Under the pieces are notes generated by a model. It did no database searches. It was not told the origin of the DNA and saw nothing but the letters and a program-made list of their open reading frames with translations. DNA of 64,000 bases from Numida meleagris (lineage: Eukaryota > Chordata > Aves > Galliformes > Numididae), in contig NC_034409.1 in NCBI RefSeq assembly GCF_002078875.1, positions 68,175,763 to 68,239,762 of the forward strand, in the 5' to 3' direction. Positions within the stretch are counted from its first letter, which is position 1. Each line of letters starts with the position of its first letter. Below, piece after piece: positions 1 through 13,340 of the stretch. The translations under genes and the position numbers were made by a program.

Positions 1-137
1 CAGCCTTGGAGAGGAGCCCGTCCTTCACCCACTTGTGACATGCCCTCCAGCATCTGCATCACAGGCTGCAAATGGCCTCGACATTATTGTGTGGGGTTTT
101 TTTTTTTAATTAAAATGCGACACTTCCCCTGTGACAC

Positions 138-1380
138 AGAATCATAGAATCATAGAATTGCTCGGGTTGGAAAAGACCTTCAAGATCATCAAGTCCAACC
201 GCAACCTAAGCATGCTACCCTAACTCTAACAACCCACCGCTAAATCATGTCCCTGAGCACCACATCCAAACGGTTTTTAAACACATTCAGGGATGGTGAC
301 TCCACCACCTCCCCGGGGAGCTGATTCCAGTGCCTAACAACCCTTTCTGTAAAGAAGTTTGTCCTGATATCCAACCTAAACCTCCCCTGGCGCAACTTGA
401 GGCCATTTCCCCTCGTCCTGACACCTGTCACCAGTGAGAAGAGACCAACCCCGCTCTTGCTGCAATCACGTTTCAGGTGTTTGAAGAGAGCAATAAGGTC
501 TCCCCTCAGCCCTCTCTTCCCCCGACTAAACAGTCCCAGTTCCTTTAGTCTCTCCTCGTAGGGCATATTCTCCAAGCCCTTCACAAGCCATGTTGCCCTT
601 CTTTGGATCTGCTCCAGCACCTCAATGTCCCTTCTGTACCGAGGCGCCCAAAACTGAACACAGTACTCAAGGTGGGGCCTCACCACTGCCGAGTACAGGG
701 GCAGGACGACTTCCCTAGTCCTGCTCACCGCACCATTCCTGATACAAGCCAGGATGCCATTGGCCTTCTTGATCACCTGGGCACACTGCTGGCTCATATT
801 CAGCCGACTGTCCATCAGCGCACCAAGGTCCCTTTCTGTCACGCAGCTTTCCAGCCACTCCTCCCCAAGCCTGTAGGGTTTCCTGGGGTTGTCGTGACCA
901 AAATGCAGGACCCAACACTTGGCCCTGAAGAAACTCATAAGGTTTACCTTGGCCCATCGTTCCAGTCTATCCAGGTCCCTCTGTAGTGCCTTTCTACCCT
1001 CCGGTAGAGCAACACTCCCTCCCAACTTGGTGTCGTCTGCAAACTTACTGAGGGTGCACTCAATCCCCTCATCAAGATCACTGATAAAATTGTTGAATAG
1101 GAGCAGCCCCAGCACCAAGCCCTAGGGGACACCACTCATGACTGGCTGCCAACTGGATTTAACTCCACTGACCACAACTCTTTGGGCACGGCCATCCAGC
1201 CAGTGTTTCACCCAGCAGGGCATATGCCCATCCAAACCATGGGCAGCCAGCTTCTCCACAAGGGTGCTGTGGGGGGACAGTGTCAAAGGCTTTACTGAAG
1301 TCCAGGTAGACCACATCGACAGCCTTACCTTCATCCACTAAACGGGTCACCATGTCATAGAACGAAATCAGGTTTGCCAG
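138..1380 (-). mobile_element. CR1 LINE, 5'-truncated, with intact 3' tail
   Basis: This is a non-LTR retrotransposon of the CR1 family lying on the minus strand. Its 3' end is at 138-158, where the plus strand shows catagaat units, the complement of the CR1 terminal ATTCTATG octamers. Next to it is the usual CR1 3' UTR, recognisable on the plus strand as ggttggaaaagacctt at about 165-180. Protein similarity to CR1 reverse transcriptase runs from the 3' UTR up to about 1375-1380 and then stops abruptly, inside the segment that normally precedes the first catalytic Asp block. Severe 5' truncation is typical of CR1, which primes from its 3' end. The left edge is clear. The right edge is known only to within about 10 bases. 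The 292-codon open stretch suggests a fairly young copy. Confidence 0.95.
240..1376 (-). pseudogene. CR1 ORF2 remnant: reverse transcriptase palm and C-terminal region
   Basis: The remnant encodes the second half of the CR1 ORF2 protein, which copies the element's RNA into DNA at a nicked target. It begins with [11 protein letters not shown] (catalytic block A), followed by a frameshift near 1285. It then continues through the conserved SGVP segment, where an in-frame TAG at about 1123-1125 replaces the expected codon. From 1118 down to 240 the frame is open for 292 codons. This part includes the catalytic FADD motif at about codons 26-29 (nt 1032-1043) and the conserved VVRPHLEY segment. It ends at the usual CR1 stop just before the 3' UTR. 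The protein is dead because of the 5' truncation, frameshift and stop. No host function is implied. Confidence 0.93.
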
Positions 1381-3289
1381 CAAGAAGCTCTCTTTGTTTT
1401 CACTGCAGGTGGTCCAAGCCTCGAAGCCACCACCAACGCTTCTCCATACGCAAGAGGATCCATTTCTGTTCTGTTTCTCCTCCACTCCCATCACTGCAGT
1501 GTGCTGCTGCTTTCCAGGGATTCAGGCAATGTGATGAGCATTGCCTAACATTTAATCTTCCTGATTCTTTTTACAGTCATTTACAAGCAGGGCTGAGAGA
1601 CTGGGATCAGCAAAAAATCTGAGGGTATAACAAGTCATGCTTGCTGGCCAGAGGAGTCCAAAGTCTTGTGAGCCTCTATGATTTCAGGGCTTATTCCTTC
1701 TCTTGAAGAAGGAATAAGGAGCACCGTGACTAAAAGCAACAGCAAAGGGAATTTTAAATTAAGTAATGATTTAAGATTTTAATAACATTTAATTTTTAAA
1801 CCTTTTTTAAACAGTGAAATAGACTGAAATTTAGTAAGGGATTAGATTCAGGACGTTTTGACTACTCTGAATCTTTCCCAAATAATCTGAGTATAAATAT
1901 ACCACCTCATCTCCGTGGATGAAAGAGGAAGTTGCTCACCTAATACATGCTGGAGATATGCTTGCAAGTTGAAGAAAGAGGGCAGCAAAAGGATGGTTCA
2001 TTTTCGTCCACAGGACCGGGGGAGTTTAAACACTGTAATCAGTATAGACCTATATGATGCAAAGCTTTTCTGTATGGGGTGCTGACCAAAATAAATCTGT
2101 GCTGACACAGTATTCTGTACAAGAGAGTGCTTTCACTCTTGAATAAGGGGTGCATGCCTAAAGCCAGAGTGCTTTCTCTTGGATAAAGACACCATTCTCC
2201 TAGAATTGCATTTTCTTCGAGAGGAAGTCTGACACGGTTAATGATTGAAATAATGATGTAGAAGTTCTGACACAACCTTGCACCCCAACTCTGGAAAACA
2301 CAGCAGACAGTCAATGTGCTGAGTTCTTCCCATGTGACCTATCATTGTGGGGCTGAGTATCTCCTGAGCACTGCTCCACTCCAGCAAAAGCCACTGTAAC
2401 CTCACAGAGCTGCTAAAAATGTACTTTATAAAGTTTTGCTTTTTGTTCTCATGTTCATTCAGGAAGGACAATGAACATTACATTTTAAGGGATTACAACT
2501 TGCATATTTCCTTATCCGTTTCTCACTTATGTACTCCATTCTTGGGCCTGGTATCATCAGAGGGATTAGGTGGAGGCCTGTGTACTATCTGAACATGGAA
2601 CCAGGCACACAGGCAGATGCCATGATGTAGAAAGATGTGAATGGGCACAGATCCATTACAAAAACTGCATCTATTTGTACTGGGTGGGGAATGGGGATGT
2701 GAATGCTGCACAACTAGGTTTTGTCCTTAGCTTTACAATTCGCTTGACAGCTTACAATGTGGTTGTCTCCACTCTCAGTTCTGCAATTTATAATACATGG
2801 TTTTTTTTTTATGCTTTTCAAAAGTCATATAGTTCAGTTTCTCTTTTGTCAATTGCACCCACATTTGTCAATGGAGAAAGAAATTATACTGTAGTGCATA
2901 CAGATACTACATTCTTTTGTATTTCTTTTTCACCTTGGGAAATAAATAATCTCATCTACTGTTGTCAATTATACTACAACCTTATTATACATTTAGGTCG
3001 GTCCACAGCATTGAAGAAGCCACAAGGAAGTACCATAACCAAGTGTTCAACACATGTTTCTCACAGATATGTAGCCGCCTAAAGGCAGGTATCCTGTCCA
3101 AGTTATTTATATAGGTTCCCCCTCCAGCCTGTGGATACTTCTGGAGGGAAAACGATCCAGTCAGTCCTAGACACCTATTTTTGGACAGGATGAATCATCT
3201 TCCAGAAGCATTTCTCCCTTTGCTGAATACAGATGGAGTCCAGACTGACACTAGACATCCAATTTTTTGATGTCTGAAGTTAAGTTAAG
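1381..3289. other. Unique sequence, no gene recognised
   Basis: This is AT-rich sequence with short homopolymer runs, for example a T run near 2802-2811. A 170-codon frame at 2570-3082 on the plus strand has no recognisable domain, biased composition or flanking splice signal that I can support, so I treat it as chance. No repeat family was recognised. Confidence 0.5.
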
Positions 3290-3345
3290 GAATCATAGAA
3301 TCATTAAGGAAAAGACCTCTAAGATCATCTAGTCCAACCAGCAAG
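3290..3345 (-). mobile_element. CR1 3'-end relic
   Basis: The plus strand reads aatcatagaatcatt followed by aagacctctaagatcatcta and gtccaacca. This is the complement of the CR1 3' UTR and its terminal octamers. Only about 55 bases are recognisable, so it is a short, old or heavily truncated copy. It lies in the same orientation as the CR1 at the left edge. Confidence 0.8.
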
Positions 3346-6300
3346 GAAGTCGTACTCAAAACTGCAGCATGATTATGTCTCAATCCAAACAATTTGTTGC
3401 TGTATCTTCATGATATAAAACCGACACTCAGTCAAACAAAAGCAATCAGACATAATGGTAATAATCCTGGGAATAAAATGTGAAGCAGTATTTATTCTAG
3501 AAATGCTTATTTGAAAATAGGACTGATCAAGCTAGGGCAATCACATGAAAACTAGGTGGCAATCTTAAGCTTGGCAAAGCAACTCACACTGTGCTTTCAC
3601 TCCTCCCTTGGAAATACAGCAAAAGCTCTGGGTATACTTCTTTGCCATGCCTCCTGCTTAGTGCCAAGTGTAGTCAACAAAAATTGTCTTTAAATATAAG
3701 ATTTAAACCTCTTCTCATGCTGCATTTATACAACTTCTTGGTGCTTCTTCAGTATGTAAAGCAAAACCAATCAGTCTCGTAAACTGAGTCCCCTCTGAAC
3801 TGCCTTCTTATGCAAAAAAATAGGATCAACGTTGAATTTGAGTGCATCCCAAATAGGTGTACACAGTGTGATTGATGCACACTGCTTTTGTACCAGCCCA
3901 TGCCACTGGGTAGGAGGCTATGCTCCACGGATATGACAGCCAGGACAGATACAATCTGTGTGTATGGACACAGAAGGGTAGAAAAAAGAAACAGCGAATC
4001 ACGGCTTAGCGAGGGACTGTGCAAAGCCAAATGCTAGAAGCTCCTAGCGCTGCTGCACACCTCGTGACAGGAGCCCGACTGTGCGCAGCTGCTCTGCACC
4101 TCTCGCTCTGTAGCTGGAGCCTGCATTTCTGTCTGCAGGCTCTCTACACCTCCACGGTGAAGGGGCTGCTTCAGCTGCCTTACTTAGACTCTGTATCGCT
4201 TCACAATAACAGTGGTGCCAACTATTAAAAAAAACCCACAAGAATGAAACAAAACATCTTGGTTCCAATCACTCGCTTGACAGCCTCCTTCCATTCTTTC
4301 TGCCAGCTGACAGCAACTTCAGAGCAGAAGCATTTTCCTTCCCTCTCAGTATCGGCTTTTCTTGCCAGCTCTGCTGATCTTTTTCCTGTCTACCTGAACT
4401 CAAACTTGTTTTTTCAATGGAAAAAACAGTCTTTGCTAATGCTCTCTGGAGGATCACCAAACTTGATGTGAGTTTTCAGGAGAAGGAATACAGTCCCCAA
4501 ATGTTTGACTTATATTCTGGTAGCAAATTCCCATGACTCTGGGTCCTGTCCTTTGATGGAGTAGTCTGGCAAGGTTCATTTCTGACAGCTGAGGTGTAGT
4601 GGTTTATAGCAGCTCAAGGTTTCCTCCTGCCTTTGTTTACCAAATGACTGCTGAATATCCAAAAATGACGAGGTTAAGAGGCCATGCAGCTGCAGCCTGC
4701 TGTTGCTGATAGAGGCAGAAGGGATGTCAACCTCACTTTCTTCCCTTCCCAACAGAGCCCTGTCCCACTGACGGTACAGAGATGGGGTTCATTAGCTCCT
4801 CTAGAGCTGGGGAATCATCAGATGTAAAGCAAAAATGGCTAGATCGTGTTCATTTGGCAATAATTACACAAAAACAGGCACTGATAAATTCCTGGAAGCT
4901 AAGTGCTGACATTAACAATTCAGTATTTAGTAACGCCTTTCATGAGAATCAACAGGGCTGAAGAGAGATGATTTTTCCTTGAAATTAAAGAAACTCTGAA
5001 ATCTGGACCAGTTTAAAGAAAACATCCAAATATTTCTTCTTGAGTAGTCTGCTAAGTTCTGGGGGAAAAAAAAAACAGAGAAGACTACACAGTGATTCTT
5101 CTGCTCCTTTTAAATTAAATTTGCAAACAGAAGAAGGTCAAATAAGCATCCAGCCTGTGCATTATTTATCTACTTCAAACACAAAGTCTGCTGCCTTGAA
5201 AACCACTGCACACAAACTTGTTTCTAGGTAAGGATTTCTTTATACCAGGAGACTCTTGGAATAAGAAGATGTATGTGCCTCACATCTCTTTGTACAGCCT
5301 CACCAAGACGGAGCAAATCAAGAGTGTGTGCATGTGCGTGTGCATGTATGCAATATCTTGGAGGATGCACGTTCAGAACAGCCAAATATATGCCCTAGCA
5401 TTAGCATACAGCATATCTTGTTATGTCAGTCACAAATTATAATAGAGGCACAGAGCTACTGCAGCTGAGTGTAAATATTCATAGCCTTTGTTTACTACCT
5501 CCTTTGCAGGAGATATATGTGGAACTATCTGTATGGCACGAGTGGACTATGCACCACAGTGCTCAACTCGGCCATGAAAGTGCTCTAATTTATTGAAACA
5601 GTGCAGCTGGATAACACAAGAACTAATGAAGCAAGTGATCCCACTGCTGCCTGGAACAAATCACCCCCCTGACTCACCATCTCTCTATTTAGCCCATTCC
5701 TCCATCACTTAGAAATAATCTCAGTGCTATCCAAATGTGCTAGATAAATGGCACTTGAAACTGAAACTCTCTGTTCTTCCGTGGAACAAATCTGACTAAG
5801 AAGTGGCAATGTATATTCAATCTCGCAATGAGACTTTGTGTTATTCCTGCCAATAGAAGCAACATTACAGTCAATTTTCTCTTTCCTCTAGACAGGCCGT
5901 GCCATGAAGGGAATTCAGGCAGTTTCACTGCAGAGCACAGCCCTCATGAATGAAGCCACACTGATCGAGGCTGTACTGTTTCCTCTAGCAGAAGCAGCTC
6001 TGCCAAGAGCTGATCTGCTAAATCCCCACAAACGTAAACTGGTTTCAGTCAGTGCCAGTGTTGGTGGCTGCGCACCATGTCCCTAATGAAGAGGACAGGG
6101 TGCAGGTACTGGGATAGCTCAGGGAAAAGCCCTCCTGAGACCAGCAGAACTCACATGTCAATGCCCAGCATCGCTCTGGACAACCTGGGCTCGTTCCCTG
6201 CTCATCAGTTGGCCCTGTGCCCAATATGCTCATCACAACCTGGCATCCAGTGGGGCAGGATGAAGCTGCTTAAGTTGCATTCACCACGAGAAGGAAGTTC

Positions 6301-9300
6301 ACACTAAACAGAAGTGCTACAGGCCTGTGCATTTAAAGGAGCCGGAAAAAAAGAGTTTGTAGAAATGCTCTTTGGTGCTCCAGCTTCGCATTTCCTATGG
6401 TGAAACTGGCAGAAGTGCCAAAGGGTATGGTTATGACAAAACCAGTGAAATCATGGAAACAATGTCAGTTCACTGCGGTTTGTGGTTGTAGTGAGTGATG
6501 CCATCATACAATCACAGCAAACCACAGAGCATGTAATTTAGTGGAATGTGGCATAGTTAGAAGGTGAATATATTTGTCATGCAGTAGCAATGGTTGAAAT
6601 AAAATGATGCTTTTTCTGCATGCTGAGGTTTCTCTGCAGCCCAGCACCCTGCTCTCCGGATCACTAAACTCTGTGCCCATAGGTTCCTGTAGCAAAACCT
6701 CACTTACAGGATGAACAAGACTAGGTGCACCCCAGCTACACAGATGTTTTCCATCTGCAGTGTTTTTTATGGGCCAGACTTTGCTGAGGACACAGTGTTT
6801 TGGCCCCTAAGGATGTTTCCTCACAATACATTTCAAGCGAGACTGCATCTGCTCACTGGGAGAGACACAAGTCTAATAGTCAATCTGCTTGATTTATGTA
6901 CCATAAAGCACGATTAGAGTATGGATAAGATTCTCATTCATTGCCTAATTTCTTTGAAATGATGAACCTGGTATGTTTGTTATGAGTTCCCAAACCAAGA
7001 GTAAAAGGACATTTTCAAGTTTGGCTTTAAGCCTGCATTTAGCAAATCTTTTTTTGTTTCTGTCCATCAGGTCTATGAGAATGCTGTAGAATTTTTTGTT
7101 TCTTCCTCAACAACTTGTTGGTTTTTTCCCCCACATTACATAATCTCTTTTCTTTCAGGTATTCCAAAAACATGCATCATTTAAGCTTCTCAAAGGCACT
7201 ATCCCCTAGATTCAAATGGGTAAACTGAGGTAAATGGGAAACAGAGCAGTTTCCTTGAGATGCTGAGCTGAACGCAGAAGCCCAGAGCTTCAGAGCTTCC
7301 ATTCTGTTAACAAGTGCACTGCAGATCCTTAAGCATCCTCTATTTTTTTTGGAGTATAAAATCATCATCCTAACACCATCATCATAATATGCCATAAGAA
7401 AATACAGTTCGTTGTTGACACAGGCACATTGTCCACAGGCTTCAGTTTTATAAAGGTGCTCTAAAGAAAGGAAAACGCATACCTGAAGAGCATGGAGGCT
7501 CTCTGACTGGAGAGAACCTTTATGCAAGGGATGTTTAGGAGCTGTTCTAAACTCTACCAGAATTTCACGTTGGATTAAATAAAGCTTGGCTCAGGACCTA
7601 ATCTGCTATACTGTGCAGATATTTCTCAAGTTTAGGAAGTGACAGATCATCTGTGCATAGCTTAAATGAAAGAATAAGGGCAGCAAAGGGAAATAGTAGC
7701 TGCAAAAACAGAGCAAGGAAATGGCCGAAGATCATTCATTGTCACTTTCTCTTTTAAAAGAAGGCAGAGAGGAATGGGAAAACAGTAACTGGGAAATGAG
7801 GTATGTTCCAGATCTGAAAAGGCAGTGTCTATAGAAGACAAGAAATCTAACAGAATATTCGTGGAGAATTAACCTTTCTCTCTCTGCCAACTTCTCTCGA
7901 AGTGTATGTATAACTTTATCTATCTAACATAAAATGTACATACTTTTATGCCATTAAGAGTTATAAAGAGGAGTTTTACAATTTGCCTACTCATTCACTG
8001 AGGCAAAACAGCATCTGCCCCCCAAAACCAGACAAACATCACAGGCTTACAAGAGTACAAGATCTCATGATGTTGGATGCACAATGACTGCCACTTTGCA
8101 GAATTCAGGGGTGCTGTAGAGCACAGCATCAGCACACTGCTGGCTGAAGTGGGGAGGGACTGCAGCAATTGGAAGGGGAAGAGAGTGTGCCGTAAATCTA
8201 TGCCACCACTGTGGCAATTGCTTTGGGTCTAGAGAGGAGATAGATAGTAGCAGACTTTTTTAGCTGCTTTAAAACTTTTCAGCCTCCACTGCTAAGATTC
8301 ACCCAGACTTTTCCCAAAGTTTCAGTAATATAGTCTGAGATCAAGATATTTTCCTTAGAGGGAGTGTAGTCAACAGAAACATGCCTTGATAAATGATACT
8401 GCATACCATGGGGAGTTCTCTGCTTCTCCTTTAGCTGATGCTATGGCCAAGGCCACCATTTGGTTACTTTACAGTTGTTTTTTATATATGTTGAATATAA
8501 TGCAGAATTCATACAAGATAGAAGCAGCAGCTTTTTTCAGAGATAGAGCTGGAACTGTCAACTTCAGAGCCAGGCTCCCAGTTGGCACAAAGCATACACT
8601 GAAGGTAGTCCATTTTCAGCCAAGAATCACAGCCTCAGGTTTTTGCTTCCTTCAGGAAAGAAGAGGGGAGACAATCTGTGTCTTTTTACTACTATGAGGT
8701 AAGTATTAGCTGTTGAGAATGGATTTAAACTACCTTTAGGCCTTGTGGCTTTAAATGAATTATTAGTGTTATTTACTATCTGTTGAGCACTGATACTCAA
8801 GGAACCACGGAGGGCTTTGCTTCTCTAGGAAACGTAATTCCTCTCTTTCCCTGGACTTCGTAGGAAAAGCAGAAAATTGGCATCAGAGAGCTGAGGCCTA
8901 GTGAAGGTGGTGCTGCACGCTATGTAGAAGGGATGCTCCTGCTGTGTTTAACAGTGCATTGCCCACTCAGCTCAGAAAGCCTGTGAAGAAATTGTTTGTT
9001 CATGAATGCACATACACTCAGGTTTCTGTATACAATGTGACATATCTGGTGCTGGCTGATTAGCTGTGCTGTTGCAGCCAGCTTCGATGGCTGCAATATG
9101 AGAAACCAGACCTAGACTGAATGAGACCTAAGTTAGACGATTCCGGATGCTCTGTTTGTGGCTTTGCTTTGGGTTTCTCTTTATCCTGTTTTGGCAACTC
9201 CATGTCACAGTTATGGAGCAGGACTCACTACACGTGAATAGGACAAGATGGGGTCAGAGAGCCTGTTGAAATTACCCTGACTTTCAATGGCTGCCCTGTG

Positions 9301-12300
9301 GACAGCAGTATTGCCAGGGCTCCCCAAAGCGTGGTGAGCAACATCATGGCCCACCAATTTTTATTAAAAGTTCAATCACAGTTTGAAATTCATATGAACA
9401 ATTTGACACCCTAGAATATAAGAATAAAAGGGACAAGCTAACAGACCATCTATAAACTGTAGATGGTAATGTACCAGTGCATTTTTACCATATGCATTTG
9501 TAATATCCTCTTGATAGTGTACATTGCAAATTCATCTATGTGAGTGACATATCTGTGAAAATTAGGACCTGTTCTGAAATCAGTTGAGGCTGCAGTTCAT
9601 TGGCTAATTCACTCACAGCAAATAACTCACACAGGATTATGAACACGTGATGCAACGTGCTCATTTGGTGACCTCTGTGGATGATCAGTGGCCCTTAGTC
9701 CCACTCTTACTGCGACATTGCTCACCCTGAATAAAATTACTGTGCAGTTGGCATTATCTGTTATCTCTCATGACACTCTCAGTGAAAGCACTTACAAATG
9801 AAATGGTGCAGAGACTACAGTATCATGATGGGCTTTCAGAACACTGGCAAGACAAAAGGAGTGAACACCTAAGCTGAGGTTGCACAGGACAGCCCAATTC
9901 TGGTATTTCCAACTTTCTGTACACACAGTTTGTTATTTCCCTCATTGGTTACATCCCACATAGCACTGCCACAGGAACTTCTAAACATATCCTGAGCAGA
10001 GTGGATGAAGTTGGTACTGTCAAGTGAGGATATACTGAGTCACAAAATATGCATACAGACTACTATATAGTCATTCTTTTGGTGAGAATGCTTTGAGATT
10101 TGAAACTGAAAAGATATATCCAATGATAAATTTATTTTGGCTAAGGTTAAAAAGATTAAAAAGTGGGCATCTACAGTGCCCTGAGATTCAGCAGAACCCT
10201 TCCTGTCCTTGTAATCTCTGTTTACATCTACTGCCTTTCCAGTAACTCCGACATAGATAGCATGGGATTTTGCTTTGCTTTTAGAGCTCTATCTAAAGAA
10301 AATGCGCAGTGACACATGGGCTTGTACTGTCTGGGTCTGTGCACAGTAATATCAACCTACAGCTTGGGCAACACATTTTTAAAAATGCTATCAAGTCCAT
10401 AGGGGAGTTCACTGTGTATCTCAGTGTCTCCTCCATGGAGCATGCAGCAAAGCTGAGATTCACCAAGTATTTTGTTTATCAGAGAAAGGGGCAGACTAAA
10501 AGAAAACAGGGCACCCTCCATCCACACTGTGTTGCCTGTGCAGTGATGGTGCAGCTCTCACAGAAGGGATTTACATCTGCACTTCTATTGTTTGGCACTG
10601 GCACCTGATGCTCCTGATGTAGGTCACCTCTGCAAAATGAAGTGCGTACATCCTCAGCCTGTGAGTGAACACTGCTGGTGCCCATGATGGGCTATTAGAT
10701 GTAAGAACTGGAACCTGGGTGCTGGGAAGGCTCCTCAGTCTTCTGAGCACACACACCTTTCCATGCAAGAATGCAGGATCACCATCCCCATGCCATCAGC
10801 TCGTTTTTCAGACTACTTTCCTGCACATCTAATACTTCAGCTTCTTCTGAAACAATCTCCTTCATTAAAAAGTACAACAAAATGTGGAGTGGCCTTGCCC
10901 TGTGTTACTTAAATGGGATAAACATGGATAGGGGATTTCCATGTGTGAAAATTGTAAACTGTAGCAAATACAGAGGACCTTATCTCCATAAGGTGCAGAT
11001 TTAATTTCCCTCTTTATAAACACTCAGATTTTTCCTACAGTGTCCAAATAAGCCTGAGGATGGGTGTGAAGAACCAAATGGAACAGGCCTATCTTTACAG
11101 TGCCTGGATCCATTTTGGGGTGGTGGATACCCACTCAGCCTATAAAAGAAGCAATATTGCCAGCCTTGGAGATGAAACCTCATAAATTCATATCCACAAC
11201 ACAGGGTTTGTAGCTTAAAAGAGTGCTTTCATGCTGCACTGCCCATTTGACTTAAAACTGCCCCCAAGATCTTCATGCAACTCCTGTTGTGGTGTTGTGA
11301 CTGCTACCAGCATCACATGAAATGGTGGCTCCTCTGCTAGGACTAGACTGAGCCCTAGGAACATGTCCCATGCAGGGTGCAATCTGCTCACAAGAGCAGC
11401 TGGGTCACAGCCATCCACTCTGCTGACACACAGGCGTGAGCCTTTGCAATCAAATCCTGGTCATTGGCATCCTCACTGCTGAAGCCATATAATCTCAGCA
11501 CCAGGCATGACTGCACAGGTGGAAGTAAATGGGAAAAAAGGGTTTCAGGAGAGACTGCCTGCTCCATCATCTCTCTAACAGTAATCCAGAGTGTCATTTG
11601 CTCCTGAGTTCTTCCAGACAACCTGAATGCACTGAAGAGAATATCAACATTAATTCTGCACAAGTATGCTGACAATTGATTGTGTGCCGGTGCCCAGCTT
11701 GTTTGCGTTGTTTTTATTGCATTGCTTAAAAAAGAAGCCTCAGAACATAACAATAGCTAATGCAGAAGAACCAAACAGAAAGGCAAAAGGATTGCCTATC
11801 AGCCACAGGACCTTGCTGACTTGAAATTTAGATTTAAAATGTATCTGCACCAGTTTGCTAGGACTCCTCATAAAAAAGAATGGTGGTGACTGCAATAGTG
11901 AAGAAAGGACCAGGTCAGATGGCATCTCCTTCTCCTTCTCAGCTCCCACAGTTAGTTTACACACTGCTTTCTTCTTCCACTTGAAGCAGAGCGCTGCACT
12001 GGCATAGACAGCTGCACTTCTGATCTGGCCCTATCAAGTTCACTTCTCAAAAACTCTATGCCTTCCCCATGCTTATTTGAAATGGAAATGGCCACCCTTC
12101 CGTTCAGAATAAAAAGGTACGTTTTGATGATTTAGCTCTAAAGGCAAACCCTCTTGATTTCTGGAATCAGGATTTCTTTACATGCAATACTGTAAAAAAT
12201 CCAAGAGCAGCAGAAATTGCTCAGGAGGTGTTTAGCAACAAAGGTGGAGAAAGAAATGACTGTTTTTCAGGACTGCAAAGAGTACCAAGCAGCATACTGT

Positions 12301-13229
12301 TCCTTACCTGTCTTTTTTTCTTCTTCTTTGTGCTTAGGAACCAGACTGATGCCTCTTCACCTGTTTTGAGAAGCTGAAGGTCCAACAATCTATTCTCTCC
12401 TTAGCCAAGATGATGCCCTGTTGCTGTGTCTCCTTTTCACAACAGCTGGTGATCAGACACCACACCCCAAGAAATCCTACTGTTGATTAGATATGCACAT
12501 CTTCCTCCTAGAAAAAAGTAAAATCATAGCTCATATTAAGATGTGAACATCTCTCTGAGATGGGCTGAACTGGAGAGGCAACAGAATCTTTACAGGTGAC
12601 ATTTTTAAAGTGAATTTTTAAAGTGTGGGTTCACTGCAAGCTTCCTCACTCCTTCCCAACAGGGTACTGCCATGTTGCCTGAAAAGAGCCTCCTACAGAG
12701 AGGTCAGATATTTGCCCTCTACTACTTTTTTTTGGGTGGGCTGGTTTTTTTTTATTATTTTATTTTCTATGAAGGTAGTAAACCAAGGAAACTCATTTAT
12801 TGGGTTGGCAGCTACTGTCTGTCGAGAGTTGGAAGGAAGCTCACAGCTTCCCTCAATGTCAGATTTCAGAGAAAAACCAGGAATTTCATGTTATTATTAA
12901 GTCTCCTGAGCTCAGTTCATATTCACACACATTCCTCTACACTGAATATGCAGCAAAGAACATGTTGTCTGTAGGATATTTTCTGAAGGTTTGTGTTAAG
13001 ATATTCTTTGTGAGAAAACTTACTAGTATAGCACTGAAGTCACTGTGATCTTGCTCCTTCTGTTAACTAGGTTATACCATTTTGAAAGTGCTGAAGACAG
13101 AGAAAAGGTTTTTTACTTTCCCCACTTCTCATGTTGAAACTACATTCGCATGGAATTAAATCTTCTATGTTTCTGAGTTAGAGGTCTCTGGAAGAATAGA
13201 GGTCTCTCTCAGAATTTCCTGCCTACTAT
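3346..13229. other. Long unique stretch, no gene recognised
   Basis: Nearly 10 kb holds no recognisable transposon, RNA gene or protein family. The longest frames are 121 codons (11388-11753, minus), 116 codons (7177-7527, minus) and 103 codons (8386-8697, plus). None resembles a known family. The 103-codon frame ends immediately before a good splice-donor match (gaggtaagt, GT at 8699-8700), but I see no other support for an exon. An imperfect inverted repeat lies at 6473-6527 and is listed separately. Confidence 0.45.
6473..6527. repeat. Imperfect inverted repeat (hairpin)
   Basis: The left arm ctgcggtttgtggttgta (6473-6490) is nearly the reverse complement of the right arm tacaatcacagcaaaccac (6507-6525), allowing a small bulge and one or two mismatches. 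The loop is about 16 bases. It could be a chance hairpin, a tiny palindromic repeat or an RNA stem-loop. Nothing around it identifies a function. Confidence 0.45.
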
Positions 13230-13340
13230 ACGAGATCATGATTGAGAAGTTAGGGCTACGTGAACATTATAATTGCGTAGAGTGCACGAGCCTCTCACTG
13301 GCTTTGTGGGGCAGCAGTCAGTCAGAACAACTGTGTGAGG

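Noticed and set aside
2570..3082. 170-codon plus-strand frame
   Set aside because: No domain or family recognised, AT-rich codons and no supporting splice or promoter context.
7205..7250. Possible MIR-like core (gggtaaactgaggtaaatgg)
   Set aside because: One short block only. The adjoining blocks expected in MIR are missing.
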